15,623 nucleotides of DNA, taken from NCBI GenBank assembly GCA_016177355.1, contig JACOVL010000095.1:1-15623 (forward strand), given 5' to 3'. The stretch comes from Betaproteobacteria bacterium (lineage in GTDB: Bacteria > Pseudomonadota > Gammaproteobacteria > Burkholderiales > SG8-41). The notes beneath the pieces are model-generated. The model was not told the origin of the DNA. It saw only the letters and a list, made by a program, of their open reading frames with translations, and did no database searches. Below, piece after piece: positions 1-7,767 of this stretch; within the stretch, counting starts at the first letter, position 1; every line of letters starts with the position of its first letter. Position numbers and translations under genes: made by a program.

Positions 1-1290
1 GGGTTGAAGCTCGCCGGCAGGAAGCCGTGGCGGGTGGATTCCATCGTCGCCACCGCCGACCACAACACGCCGACCCGCAACTGGGACAAGGGCATTGCCG
101 GCATCGTGGACCCCGTGTCGCGGCTGCAAGTCGAGACGCTGGACCAGAACATAAAGGAATACGGCGCCAGGGTCTATTTTCCGTTCCTCGACCGGCAGCA
201 GGGCATCGTGCACGTGATCGGGCCCGAGCAGGGCGCGACGCTGCCCGGCATGACGCTCGTCTGCGGCGACTCGCACACCAGCACCCACGGCGCGCTCGGC
301 TGCCTCGCGTTCGGCATCGGCACGAGCGAGGTCGAGCACGTGCTTGCGACGCAGTGCATGGTGATGAAGAAATCGAAGGCGATGAGCATCGAGGTGGACG
401 GCAAGCTCGGCCGCGGCATCACCGCCAAGGACATCATCCTCGCCATCATCGGCAAGATCGGCAGCGCAGGCGGCACCGGCTACGCGATCGAATACTCGGG
501 CAGCGCCATCCGCGCGCTCTCGATCGAAGGCCGCATGACCGTGTGCAACATGTCGATCGAGGCGGGCGCGCGCGCCGGCATGGTGGCGGTGGACGACAGG
601 ACGATCGAGTACGTCAAGGGCCGCCCGCTGGCGCCCAAGGGCGCGATGTGGGACAAGGCGGCAGCTTACTGGCGCACGCTCGCCTCCGATCCCGGCGCGA
701 AATTCGACAAGGTCGTGACGCTGGACGCGGCGGGCATCCAGCCGCAGGTCACCTGGGGAACCAACCCGCAGATGGTGACGACGGTAGACGGCAGGGTGCC
801 GGACCCGAAGGACGAGAAAGACCCGGTCAAGCGCGAATGGATGGAGCGCGCGCTCAAGTACATGGACCTGAAGCCGAATACCCCCATCACCGCGATCAGG
901 CCCGACAAGGTGTTCATCGGCGCCTGCACCAACTCGCGCATCGAGGACTTGCGCGCGGCGGCGGAGGTGGTGAAGGGCAAGCGCGTCTCCTCCGGCATCA
1001 AGCTCGCGCTGGTCGTGCCCGGCTCCGGCCTCGTGAAGCGGCAGGCCGAGAGCGAAGGGCTCGACAGGATATTCACCGCGGCCGGCTTCGAGTGGCGCGA
1101 ACCGGGCTGCTCGATGTGCCTCGGCATGAACGACGACCAGCTGTCCCCGGGCGAGCGCTGCGCCTCGACCTCGAACCGCAACTTCGAGGGCCGGCAGGGT
1201 CCGGGCGGCAGAACTCACCTGGTGAGCCCGGCGATGGCGGCGGCCGCCGCGGTCGCGGGCCACTTCGTGGACGTGCGGAAGTTCAATTGA
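1..1290 (+). CDS. leuC: 3-isopropylmalate dehydratase large subunit, 5' end cut by window
   Basis: Large subunit of the cytoplasmic [4Fe-4S] isomerase that, with LeuD, converts 2-isopropylmalate to 3-isopropylmalate in leucine synthesis. The reading frame is open from base 1 (GLKLAGRKPWRVDS), and about 40 residues are missing compared with the usual length of about 469. The TTG at position 4 is an internal leucine codon, not a start. Visible motifs are the aconitase-type DHNTPT, the GDSHTSTHGALG block, VFIGACTNSRIEDL with the first cluster cysteine (codon 925-927), and GCSMCLGMN with the other two (codons 1108-1110 and 1117-1119). The C-terminal half, including SNRNFEGRQGPGGRTHLVSP, is intact. 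A repeat begins on the base after the TGA stop, before leuD. Identity is very secure. Confidence 0.97.
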   Translation, partial: GLKLAGRKPWRVDSIVATADHNTPTRNWDKGIAGIVDPVSRLQVETLDQNIKEYGARVYFPFLDRQQGIVHVIGPEQGATLPGMTLVCGDSHTSTHGALGCLAFGIGTSEVEHVLATQCMVMKKSKAMSIEVDGKLGRGITAKDIILAIIGKIGSAGGTGYAIEYSGSAIRALSIEGRMTVCNMSIEAGARAGMVAVDDRTIEYVKGRPLAPKGAMWDKAAAYWRTLASDPGAKFDKVVTLDAAGIQPQVTWGTNPQMVTTVDGRVPDPKDEKDPVKREWMERALKYMDLKPNTPITAIRPDKVFIGACTNSRIEDLRAAAEVVKGKRVSSGIKLALVVPGSGLVKRQAESEGLDRIFTAAGFEWREPGCSMCLGMNDDQLSPGERCASTSNRNFEGRQGPGGRTHLVSPAMAAAAAVAGHFVDVRKFN

Positions 1291-1390
1291 AACCGCAGAT
1301 GAACGCGGATGAACACGGATTGAATAACATCGATAGCGCTTTGTTCCTTATATTGTTTGGTTCGGCGTTTATCGGCGTTAATCTGCGGTT
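1291..1390. repeat. Imperfect palindrome of 10-bp tandem units between leuC and leuD
   Basis: The left arm, 1291-1317, is made of decamers (AACCGCAGAT, GAACGCGGAT, GAACACGGAT). The right arm, 1364-1390, is its near-complement and ends in ATCTGCGGTT; about 22 of 27 positions pair. The 46-base middle is AT-rich (for example TTATATTG around 1348) and unlike the flanking DNA. The element starts on the base after the leuC stop codon and ends 14 bases before the leuD start, leaving the leuD ribosome-binding site intact. The GAACGCGGAT-type decamer is, from memory, a recurring intergenic sequence in many bacterial genomes. Its function is unknown; it could be a mobile palindromic element or an mRNA-stabilising hairpin. 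Confidence 0.7.
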
Positions 1391-1404
1391 GCATTGAGGT
1401 TTAT

Positions 1405-2043
1405 ATGGAAAAGTTCGTGCGACAGGAAGGGCTGGTGGCGCCGATGGACCGCGCCAACGTGGACACCGACGCGGTCATCCCCAAGCAGTACCTGAAATCC
1501 ATCAAGCGCACCGGCTACGGACCGAACCTCTTCGACGAGTGGCGCTATCTCGACCACGGCGAGCCCGGCATGGACCACTCGAAGCGCCCGCTCAACCCGG
1601 ATTTCGTGCTGAACCAGCCGCGCTACCGGGGCGCGACCGTGCTCCTGGCACGCGAGAACTTCGGCTGCGGCTCATCGCGCGAGCACGCGCCGTGGGCGCT
1701 GCTGCAGTACGGGTTCCAGGCCGTGATCGCGCCGAGCTTCGCGGACATCTTCTACAACAACAGTCTCAAGAACGGGCTGCTGCTGATCAGGCTCGACGCG
1801 AAGATCGTGGACCGGCTGTTCAAGGAGACCGCGGGCGCCGAAGGCTATCGCCTGGCCGTCGACCTCGAAACCCAGACGGTGACGACGCCCGGGGGTGACA
1901 GCTTCAAGTTCGACATCGATCCGTTCGCCAGGCATTGCCTGCTGAACGGGCTGGACGAGATCGGGCTGACGCTCAAGCACGCCGACAAGATCAAGGCATT
2001 CGAGGCGAAGCACCGCGGCGCGCAGCCATGGCTGTTCGGTTAG
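1405..2043 (+). CDS. leuD: 3-isopropylmalate dehydratase small subunit
   Basis: Swivelling small subunit that completes the LeuCD isomerase. The protein is 212 residues, normal for the family. The ATG at 1405 is chosen because MEKFVRQEGLVAPMDRANVD is the usual N-terminus and GAGG at 1396-1399 lies at suitable spacing. A longer in-frame start at 1357 would add 16 residues translated from the repeat. The diagnostic motifs are DTDAVIPKQYLKS near the N-terminus, GCGSSREHAPWAL in the middle, and FADIFYNNSLKNGLL, which in the family form the substrate pocket with LeuC. The stop lies 4 bases before leuB, consistent with cotranscription and coupled translation. Confidence 0.97.
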   Translation: MEKFVRQEGLVAPMDRANVDTDAVIPKQYLKSIKRTGYGPNLFDEWRYLDHGEPGMDHSKRPLNPDFVLNQPRYRGATVLLARENFGCGSSREHAPWALLQYGFQAVIAPSFADIFYNNSLKNGLLLIRLDAKIVDRLFKETAGAEGYRLAVDLETQTVTTPGGDSFKFDIDPFARHCLLNGLDEIGLTLKHADKIKAFEAKHRGAQPWLFG

Positions 2044-2047
2044 CGGG

Positions 2048-3112
2048 ATGAAGGTCGCGGTGCTCGCGGGCGACGGCATCGGCCCGGAAATCGTCGCGCA
2101 GGCGGTCAAGGTGCTGCGCGCGCTCGCGCGCGGCGGGCTCAAGCTCGAGCTCGAAGAGGCGCCGTTCGGCGGCGCCGGCTTCGACGCGCATGGCGATCCG
2201 CTGCCCGAGACTACGCTCAAGCTCGCGAAGGCGGCCGATGCGGTGCTGTGCGGGGCGGTGGGTGGCCCGAAATACGATGCGTTGCCGCGGCCGCAGCGCC
2301 CGGAACAGGGGATTTTAAGACTGCGCAAGGCACTGGGACTGTTCGCCAACCTGCGCCCGGCGGTGCTCTATCCGGAGCTCGTCGGCGCGTCCACGCTCAA
2401 GCCCGAGGTGGTGTCCGGGCTCGACGTGATGATCGTGCGCGAGCTCACGGGGGATATCTACTTCGGCGAGCCGCGGGGGCGGCGCGCGAACGCGCGCAAC
2501 GAGCGCGAAGGCTACGACACCATGCTCTACTCCGAGCCCGAGATCCGGCGCATCGCCGGGGTCGGGTTCGCCGCGGCGATGAAGCGCGGCAGGAAACTCT
2601 GTTCGGTGGACAAGGAAAACGTGCTTGAGACCAGCCGCTTCTGGCGCGAAATCGTCAACGACGTGGCGAAGCAGTATCCGCAGGTCGCGCTCTCGCACAT
2701 GTACGTGGACAACGCCGCGATGCAGCTGGTGCGCGCGCCGAAGCAGTTCGACGTGATCGTGACCGGGAACCTGTTCGGCGACATCCTGTCCGATGAGGCC
2801 TCGATGCTGACCGGCTCGATCGGGATGCTGCCCTCGGCCTCGCTCGATGCGGGCGGCAAGGGGCTCTACGAGCCCGCCCACGGCTCGGCGCCCGACATCG
2901 CCGGGAAGAATGTCGCCAACCCGCTGGCGACCATCCTCTCGTCGGCCATGATGCTGCGCTACACGTTCAACCAGGACGAGTGGGCGTACCGGATCGAGGC
3001 GGCGGTCAAGTCGGTGCTGGCGCAGGGTCTGCGCACGGCGGACATCCACGAGGCGGGCGCGCGCAAGGTCGGCACGAGCGAGATGGGCGATGCCGTCGTC
3101 GCTGCGCTCTGA
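2048..3112 (+). CDS. leuB: 3-isopropylmalate dehydrogenase
   Basis: NAD-dependent oxidative decarboxylation of 3-isopropylmalate to 2-ketoisocaproate, the third step of the leucine branch; acts in the cytoplasm as a homodimer. The 354-residue protein begins MKVAVLAGDGIGPEIVAQAV, the Rossmann-like opening of the isocitrate/isopropylmalate dehydrogenase family. RELTGDIYFGEPRG lies near residues 128-142. LFGDILSDEASMLTGSIGMLPSASL starts near residue 242, with D245 and D249 as expected metal ligands. YEPAHGSAPDIAGKNVANP is the NAD-binding segment. The start is 4 bases after the leuD stop with only a weak Shine-Dalgarno (GCGGG), so it probably depends on coupling. It is the last gene of the leucine unit; an 81-base gap with a possible promoter follows. 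Confidence 0.97.
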   Translation: MKVAVLAGDGIGPEIVAQAVKVLRALARGGLKLELEEAPFGGAGFDAHGDPLPETTLKLAKAADAVLCGAVGGPKYDALPRPQRPEQGILRLRKALGLFANLRPAVLYPELVGASTLKPEVVSGLDVMIVRELTGDIYFGEPRGRRANARNEREGYDTMLYSEPEIRRIAGVGFAAAMKRGRKLCSVDKENVLETSRFWREIVNDVAKQYPQVALSHMYVDNAAMQLVRAPKQFDVIVTGNLFGDILSDEASMLTGSIGMLPSASLDAGGKGLYEPAHGSAPDIAGKNVANPLATILSSAMMLRYTFNQDEWAYRIEAAVKSVLAQGLRTADIHEAGARKVGTSEMGDAVVAAL

Positions 3113-3134
3113 CCCCGCGTTTACCCGTCACTCG

Positions 3135-3166
3135 TTGCCCATGACTGATCACCAGCCTGATAGAAT
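3135..3166 (+). promoter_or_regulatory. Possible extended -10 promoter for asd
   Basis: An AT-rich patch in the leuB-asd gap carries TGATAGAAT (3158-3166), which is an extended -10 (TG-N-TAGAAT, five of six bases to consensus). A weak -35-like TTGCCC sits at 3135-3140, but the 20-base spacing is too long, so the call rests on the extended -10. Transcription would start near 3172, about 20 bases before the asd ATG. No terminator is visible after leuB, so readthrough from leuCDB is also likely. Confidence 0.4.
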
Positions 3167-3193
3167 ATAAGCAATTGATTCAAAGCGAATGCC

Positions 3194-4366
3194 ATGAAGA
3201 AAGTCGGACTCATAGGATGGCGCGGCATGGTAGGCTCCGTGCTGGTGGAGCGCATGCGCGCGGAGCACGACTTCGACCGGATCGAGCCGGTGTTCTTCTC
3301 CACTTCCCAGATCGGGGCCAGGGGGCCGCAGATCGGGCAGGAGGTGCCGCCGATCAGGAACGCGCGCGACCTGAAGCAGCTCGCCGCGATGGATATCCTG
3401 ATTTCATGCCAGGGAGGGGATTACACCAGCGAGGTCCATCCGAGACTGCGTGCCGCGGGCTGGGACGGCTACTGGGTCGATGCCGCTTCCGCATTGCGCA
3501 TGGAAAAGGACGCCGTGATCATCCTCGACCCGGTCAATCGGAACGTGATCGAGCGTGCGCTCGCGCGCGGGAACAAGGACTACGTCGGCGGCAACTGCAC
3601 GGTGAGCCTGATGCTGATGGCGATGGGCGGGCTGTTCAAGGCCGGGCTGGTGGAATGGATGACGGCCATGACCTACCAGGCCGCCTCCGGCGCCGGCGCG
3701 CAGCACGTGCGCGAGCTGGTGCTGCAGATGGGCAAGCTCTACGGCGCCGCCCGCTATCTCGCCGACGATCCGGCGGAGGTGATACTGGAACTGGATCGTG
3801 CGGTCACCGCGGCGATGCGCAGCGAAAGCCTGCCCACCCAGCATTTCGGGTTTCCGCTGGCGTGCAGCCTCCTGCCCTGGATTCACGACGATCTGGGCAA
3901 CGGCCAGAGCCGCGAGGAGTGGAAGGGCATGGCCGAGGCCAACAAAATCCTCGGCCGCGCCGCGAATCCCGTTCCGGTGGACGGCATCTGCGTGCGGGTG
4001 GGCGCATTGCGTTGCCACAGCCAGGCGTTCACCATCAAGCTTAGCGAGGATCTGCCGCTCGAGGAGATCGAGCAGTTGCTGGCCTGCGCCAACGAGTGGG
4101 TGAAAATCGTGCCCAACGAGCGCGCAGCCACGTTGAAGGAACTGACGCCGGCCGCGGTCACGGGGACGCTTGTGATACCGGTGGGGCGGCTGCGCAAGCT
4201 GCCGATGGGCGGGCACTACCTCGCAGCGTTCACGGTGGGCGACCAGCTCCTGTGGGGGGCGGCCGAACCGCTGCGGCGCATGTTGCGCATCCTGCTCGAA
4301 ACCGAGGCCGTGGAATCGCGCCCGCGGCGGCGGTCGGCCAAGCGCAAAGCGGCGGTCGGCGCCTGA
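3194..4366 (+). CDS. asd: Aspartate-semialdehyde dehydrogenase, proteobacterial type
   Basis: NADPH-dependent reduction of aspartyl phosphate to aspartate semialdehyde, the shared precursor of diaminopimelate/lysine, threonine and methionine. The 390-residue protein begins MKKVGLIGWRGMVGSVL, with the glycine-rich NADP-binding loop. The catalytic cysteine is C135 in GGNCTVSLML, the same position as in E. coli, and the active-site histidine is H275 in GALRCHSQAF. NGQSREEWKG and LTPAAVTGTL are also typical. The family normally ends just after LRRMLR. Here a tail of about 20 residues follows, rich in Arg and Lys (RPRRRSAKRKAAVGA). The start has no strong Shine-Dalgarno, but no other ATG fits the family N-terminus. 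Confidence 0.97.
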   Translation: MKKVGLIGWRGMVGSVLVERMRAEHDFDRIEPVFFSTSQIGARGPQIGQEVPPIRNARDLKQLAAMDILISCQGGDYTSEVHPRLRAAGWDGYWVDAASALRMEKDAVIILDPVNRNVIERALARGNKDYVGGNCTVSLMLMAMGGLFKAGLVEWMTAMTYQAASGAGAQHVRELVLQMGKLYGAARYLADDPAEVILELDRAVTAAMRSESLPTQHFGFPLACSLLPWIHDDLGNGQSREEWKGMAEANKILGRAANPVPVDGICVRVGALRCHSQAFTIKLSEDLPLEEIEQLLACANEWVKIVPNERAATLKELTPAAVTGTLVIPVGRLRKLPMGGHYLAAFTVGDQLLWGAAEPLRRMLRILLETEAVESRPRRRSAKRKAAVGA

Positions 4367-4473
4367 TTTCGGGCAGGGTAACCCGCCACCCGCATTATGC
4401 TGTCATGCCCCTTGAGGGGCGGGGCTATCCTGCTGAAATTTGATTAAAAATAGTCCTGTCACGCCATACACTT

Positions 4474-4516
4474 AAGGGCGATATGAGCTTGCATGGCTAA
4501 CTGTTTGATGTTAGCC
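4474..4516 (+). promoter_or_regulatory. fimV leader: five-codon ORF ending in a perfect hairpin
   Basis: AAGGG at 4474-4478 is a good Shine-Dalgarno for an ATG at 4483 that encodes only MSLHG, stopping at TAA 4498-4500. That stop lies inside the left arm of a perfect inverted repeat: GGCTAAC (4495-4501), an 8-base loop, then GTTAGCC (4510-4516). TGTTTGTCCTT follows, a weak T-rich tract. A ribosome at the stop codon would melt the hairpin, so the arrangement looks like a small translation-sensitive attenuator or mRNA-stability element. This is inferred from layout only. A second small hairpin, GCCCC-TTGA-GGGGC, lies upstream at 4407-4420 without a T tract. Confidence 0.3.
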
Positions 4517-4536
4517 TGTTTGTCCTTCGAAAAACC

Positions 4537-4542
4537 AGAAGG
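4537..4542 (+). promoter_or_regulatory. Ribosome-binding site that sets the fimV start
   Basis: AGAAGG lies 7 bases before a GTG codon at 4550. This favours GTG 4550 over the in-frame ATG at 4493, which falls at the edge of the upstream hairpin and would put 19 unlikely residues ahead of the signal peptide. Confidence 0.6.
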
Positions 4543-4549
4543 TGTCGCT

Positions 4550-6898
4550 GTGCGCGATTTCAAGGTGAGGACATGGCTGGTGGTGCTGATGGCTGCGCTG
4601 CTGCCGTGTATAGCTGGCGCGGCCGGCATGGGGAGACTCAACGTGTTGTCGGCGCTGGGCCAGCCGCTCAACGCCGAGATCGAATTGACGGTGACCCGGG
4701 AGGAGCTCTCCGCGCTCAGCGTGCGTCTGGCTACACCCGATGCCTATCGCCAGGCCAACCTGCAGTATAACGCGGTGTTGCCGGGCGCGCGCCTGAGCAT
4801 CGAGCGGCGCGGCGAGCAGGCGTTCGTCAAGATCACCTCGAGCCGTCCCGTCAATGAGCCTTTCATCGACCTGCTGATCGAATTGACCTGGGCGTCGGGA
4901 CGCCTGGCGCGGGAGTATACCGCGCTGATCGATCCACCGGGCATGACGCCGGCGCCTGCGCCGGCGGTATCCACTGCGCCCGTGACCCGCCCCGCGCCGG
5001 CGCCGGAAGCGCCGCTGGCCGCAGCGCCCGCGAGACAGCCCGCGGTTTCGCGGCCCATAGCGGCAGCGGGCGGCAAGGAATATGGCCCGATCCAGCGCGG
5101 TGAGACGCTCGGCAAGATCGCCAGGAGCGTGCTGCCGGAAGGCGTCACGCTCGAGCAGATGCTGGTCGGGCTCTATCGCAGCAATCCGGATGCATTCATC
5201 CGCAAGAATCTGAACCTGGTGCGCGCGGGCAAGGTCCTGCGCGTGCCTGAGAAGGAAGATCTCGCAACGGTTTCGCGGGGCGAGGCGGCCCAGGAGTACC
5301 GCACGCACGTTGCGGACTGGAACGCCTACCGGCAGAAGCTCGCCGATGCCGCGGGTTCTGCGCCGGCGGCCGAGGGCCGCAGCACGACGAGCGGCAAGAT
5401 CACGGCCAGGGTCGAGGACAAGGGAGGCGCGGGACCCAGGGACGTGGTGCGGCTGTCGAAGGGCGAGCCTCCCGACGCGGCGGGCGCGGGCAAGGGCAAG
5501 CCGCGCAGCACGGCGGCCCGCGTGCGCGTGCTGGAAGAAGAAGCGGTGGCGCGCGAGAAAGCGCTGAGCGAGGCCAACGAGCGCATCGTTCAGCTCGAGA
5601 AGACCATCAAGGACATGCAGAAGCTCGCCGAGCTGAAGAGCCCCGGCATGGCCGCGGCCCAGCAGCAGGCGCAGCAGGCGGCCAAACCGGCTGAGAAAGC
5701 CGAAGCGATGAAGCCGGGCGCTACACCCAAGCCCGCGACCAAACCCGCGGCCGCACCCCCGCCTCCGCCGGAGCCCGATCTGGTGGATCAGATCATCGAG
5801 GCGGCAACCGATCCACTCTACCTGGGTGCCGGTGGCGGCGCCATCCTGCTTGGCGGGCTGGCGTTCTGGATGGCGCGCCGGCGTCGGGCGCAAGCCGACG
5901 AAGGCGACAGCCCGCCCAGGCAAGCGCCGAAACTGGGCAAGGCGGCTGCCGCTGCGGCAGAGACAGCCGCCGTAACCGCAGCGACCCCTGCCGCACCGGG
6001 CAGCGCGCCGGCCGCCCCGGCCGACGAAGTCGACCCGCTGGCGGAGGCCGAGGTCTATATCGCCTACGGGCGCGACCAGCAGGCCGAGGAGATCCTCAAG
6101 GAAGCGCTGACCAGAAATCCGCAGCGCGAGGACGCGCAGTTGAAGTTGCTCGAGATTTACTCCGCACGCAAGGACAAGTCCGCGTTCGGCAAGCTGGCGG
6201 GAGAGTTCAACAAGCTGACCGGCGGCGCCGGCGACAATTGGCTCAAGGCGGCGGCGATGGGCTACGTGCTCGATCCCGCCAATGCGCTCTACGCAGCGGG
6301 CAAGAGCGCCGCACCGGCCGCGCAGGCGGGGGCCGCACCGGCGGCACCGGGCTCGGACCTCGACTTCGACCTGGGGCTCGGCGCGGGAGGCGGCGCTACC
6401 ACCGACATTTCCCTCGATGCGGGCTCGGCGCAGGAGACCGGGACTTCCTCCGTGCTCGACCCGGGGGCGTTGCAGACCGCTGCAGCACAGGCGGAGGCAG
6501 CGCCGGCAGCGCCGCTCATGCCCGATTTCGCGCTGGATGCCGGGGCGCCGGCCCAGGAGAGCAGCGCCATCGATTTCCAGATCGAGCTGCCGAAGGCCGA
6601 GGAAGAACCGAAAACGGAGCGTGCCGCCGCCCCGGCCGCGCCCCGGAGTGCCGACGCGGGCCTCGACTTCAAGCTCGACGTGCCCGATCTCGACGTCGGC
6701 GGCGAGGCCAAGGCCGAAGCGGCGGGCGGGGACAAGGACGGGCACTGGTACGACGTGCAGACCAAGTTCGATCTGGCCAAGGCGTACCAGGAGATGGGCG
6801 ACAAGGACGGCGCCAAGGAAATCCTGAAGGAAGTGGTCAAGGAAGGCGACGCCGAGCAGAAAGCGCAGGCCCAGTCCCTGCTGGACAATCTGGGCTGA
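4550..6898 (+). CDS. fimV: FimV-like LysM inner-membrane protein
   Basis: Polar or septal scaffold protein; in Pseudomonas FimV supports type IV pilus assembly, twitching and cyclic-AMP signalling. With the GTG start the protein has 782 residues. It begins with a short basic stretch and a hydrophobic signal segment (TWLVVLMAALLPCIAGAAG). The FimV N-terminal domain follows (LNVLSALGQPLNAEIEL). A LysM-like domain spans about 178-233 and a predicted coiled coil about 323-365. A Pro/Ala-rich linker leads to one membrane helix at about 423-440 with an Arg-rich stop (MARRRRA). A TPR-like segment follows near 491-570, then a long acidic Ala-rich region. The conserved FimV C-terminal domain (HWYDVQTKFDLAKAYQEMGD) occupies about 731-782. 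The periplasmic half would bind peptidoglycan and the cytoplasmic half partner proteins. An intrinsic terminator follows. Confidence 0.93.
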   Translation: MRDFKVRTWLVVLMAALLPCIAGAAGMGRLNVLSALGQPLNAEIELTVTREELSALSVRLATPDAYRQANLQYNAVLPGARLSIERRGEQAFVKITSSRPVNEPFIDLLIELTWASGRLAREYTALIDPPGMTPAPAPAVSTAPVTRPAPAPEAPLAAAPARQPAVSRPIAAAGGKEYGPIQRGETLGKIARSVLPEGVTLEQMLVGLYRSNPDAFIRKNLNLVRAGKVLRVPEKEDLATVSRGEAAQEYRTHVADWNAYRQKLADAAGSAPAAEGRSTTSGKITARVEDKGGAGPRDVVRLSKGEPPDAAGAGKGKPRSTAARVRVLEEEAVAREKALSEANERIVQLEKTIKDMQKLAELKSPGMAAAQQQAQQAAKPAEKAEAMKPGATPKPATKPAAAPPPPPEPDLVDQIIEAATDPLYLGAGGGAILLGGLAFWMARRRRAQADEGDSPPRQAPKLGKAAAAAAETAAVTAATPAAPGSAPAAPADEVDPLAEAEVYIAYGRDQQAEEILKEALTRNPQREDAQLKLLEIYSARKDKSAFGKLAGEFNKLTGGAGDNWLKAAAMGYVLDPANALYAAGKSAAPAAQAGAAPAAPGSDLDFDLGLGAGGGATTDISLDAGSAQETGTSSVLDPGALQTAAAQAEAAPAAPLMPDFALDAGAPAQESSAIDFQIELPKAEEEPKTERAAAPAAPRSADAGLDFKLDVPDLDVGGEAKAEAAGGDKDGHWYDVQTKFDLAKAYQEMGDKDGAKEILKEVVKEGDAEQKAQAQSLLDNLG

Positions 6899-6918
6899 GC
6901 GCGCAGCAGGACGGATCG

Positions 6919-6954
6919 AACCGCGGCAGTGCGAGCTGTCGCGGTTTTTGTTTT
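6919..6954 (+). terminator. Intrinsic terminator after fimV
   Basis: The arms AACCGCGGCAG (6919-6929) and CTGTCGCGGTT (6936-6946) pair over 11 bp, with one G-U wobble, around a 6-base loop, and TTTTGTTTTC follows. This is a textbook rho-independent terminator reading in the plus direction, 20 bases after the fimV stop. It ends only about 14 bases before the truA ATG, so truA either has its own start site hidden in fimV or relies on readthrough. Confidence 0.85.
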
Positions 6955-6967
6955 CTGGGATGCCGCG

Positions 6968-7759
6968 ATGACGAGAATCGCATTGGGCGTTGAATACGAC
7001 GGCGGGCGGTTCTGCGGCTGGCAGACCCAGCCGGAGAGCTGCGCGGCGCAGGACGCGCTCGAGCACGGGCTGGCCGAGATCGCCGGCGCGCCCGTCGCCA
7101 CCACCTGCGCCGGTCGCACCGACGCCGGCGTGCACGCGCTCGCCCAGGTGGTGCATTTCGACACCGGCGTGGAGCGTCCCGATGCGGCGTGGGTGCGCGG
7201 GACCAACGCCCTGCTGCCGCCGGCGCTGGCGGTGACCTGGTCGCGGCCGGTGCCGCAGGACTTCCACGCGCGCTATTCGGCGCTCTCCCGCAGCTACCGT
7301 TACCTGCTGCTCAACCACCCGGTGCGCCCGGCCGCCGACCAGGCGCGGGTCGGGTGGTATCACGCGCCGCTCGACCTGGAAATGATGCAATGCGCGGCAC
7401 GCCTGCTCGTCGGCGAGCACGATTTCAGCGCGTTCCGCAGCGCGGAGTGCCAGGCGAAGACGCCGGTGCGCACGCTGGCGCAGCTCGATATCGAGCGGCG
7501 TGGCGACTGCCTGATTTTCGATTTTCGCGCCAATGCCTTCCTGCATCACATGGTGCGCAACATCGTCGGCAGCCTGGTCTACGTTGGCAAGGGCAAGTAC
7601 CCGCCCGAGTGGGTGGGCGAAGTGCTGGCAAGCCGCAACCGCGCGCTGGCGGCGCCCACGTTCGAGGCGGCAGGGCTCTATCTCGCCCGCGTGACCTACG
7701 GTCCTCAGTGGGGATTGCCGGATGCGCCGCGCACGGCATTCATGAGCGTGATGGCGTGA
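6968..7759 (+). CDS. truA: tRNA pseudouridine(38-40) synthase
   Basis: Converts uridines 38-40 in the anticodon stem-loop of many tRNAs to pseudouridine. The 263-residue protein begins MTRIALGVEYDGGRFCGWQ, the family opening. The catalytic aspartate is D52 in the signature GRTDAGVHALAQ, and the later motifs SRSYRYLL and FRANAFLHHMVRNIVGSLV are present. ATG 6968 is preferred over an in-frame upstream start at 6929, which lies inside the terminator stem-loop and would add 13 residues unlike the family. A weak CTGGGA precedes the start. The stop overlaps or nearly touches trpF, so truA appears to head the truA-trpFBA-accD-folC run. Confidence 0.96.
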   Translation: MTRIALGVEYDGGRFCGWQTQPESCAAQDALEHGLAEIAGAPVATTCAGRTDAGVHALAQVVHFDTGVERPDAAWVRGTNALLPPALAVTWSRPVPQDFHARYSALSRSYRYLLLNHPVRPAADQARVGWYHAPLDLEMMQCAARLLVGEHDFSAFRSAECQAKTPVRTLAQLDIERRGDCLIFDFRANAFLHHMVRNIVGSLVYVGKGKYPPEWVGEVLASRNRALAAPTFEAAGLYLARVTYGPQWGLPDAPRTAFMSVMA

Positions 7760-7767
7760 ATGCCACG

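Noticed and set aside
1291..1404. Entericidin-like small lipoprotein between leuC and leuD
   Set aside because: No frame in this gap encodes a signal peptide with a lipobox; the gap is the decamer palindrome.
2305..2325. Rare codons ATT TTA AGA in leuB as another embedded promoter
   Set aside because: The DNA does not form a convincing -10 and no gene start depends on it nearby; the amino acids are a conserved LeuB segment.
4407..4420. GCCCC-TTGA-GGGGC hairpin after asd as a terminator
   Set aside because: The stem is only 5 bp and is followed by GC-rich sequence with no T tract.
4493..4549. Upstream in-frame ATG for fimV at 4493
   Set aside because: It would bury the signal peptide behind 19 unlikely residues and starts within a hairpin, whereas GTG 4550 has AGAAGG at good spacing.
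4511..7549. 1012-codon open frame on the minus strand opposite fimV and truA
   Set aside because: It is a shadow of strong third-position GC bias in two clearly recognised plus-strand genes; its translation is low-complexity Arg/Gly/Leu with no domain.
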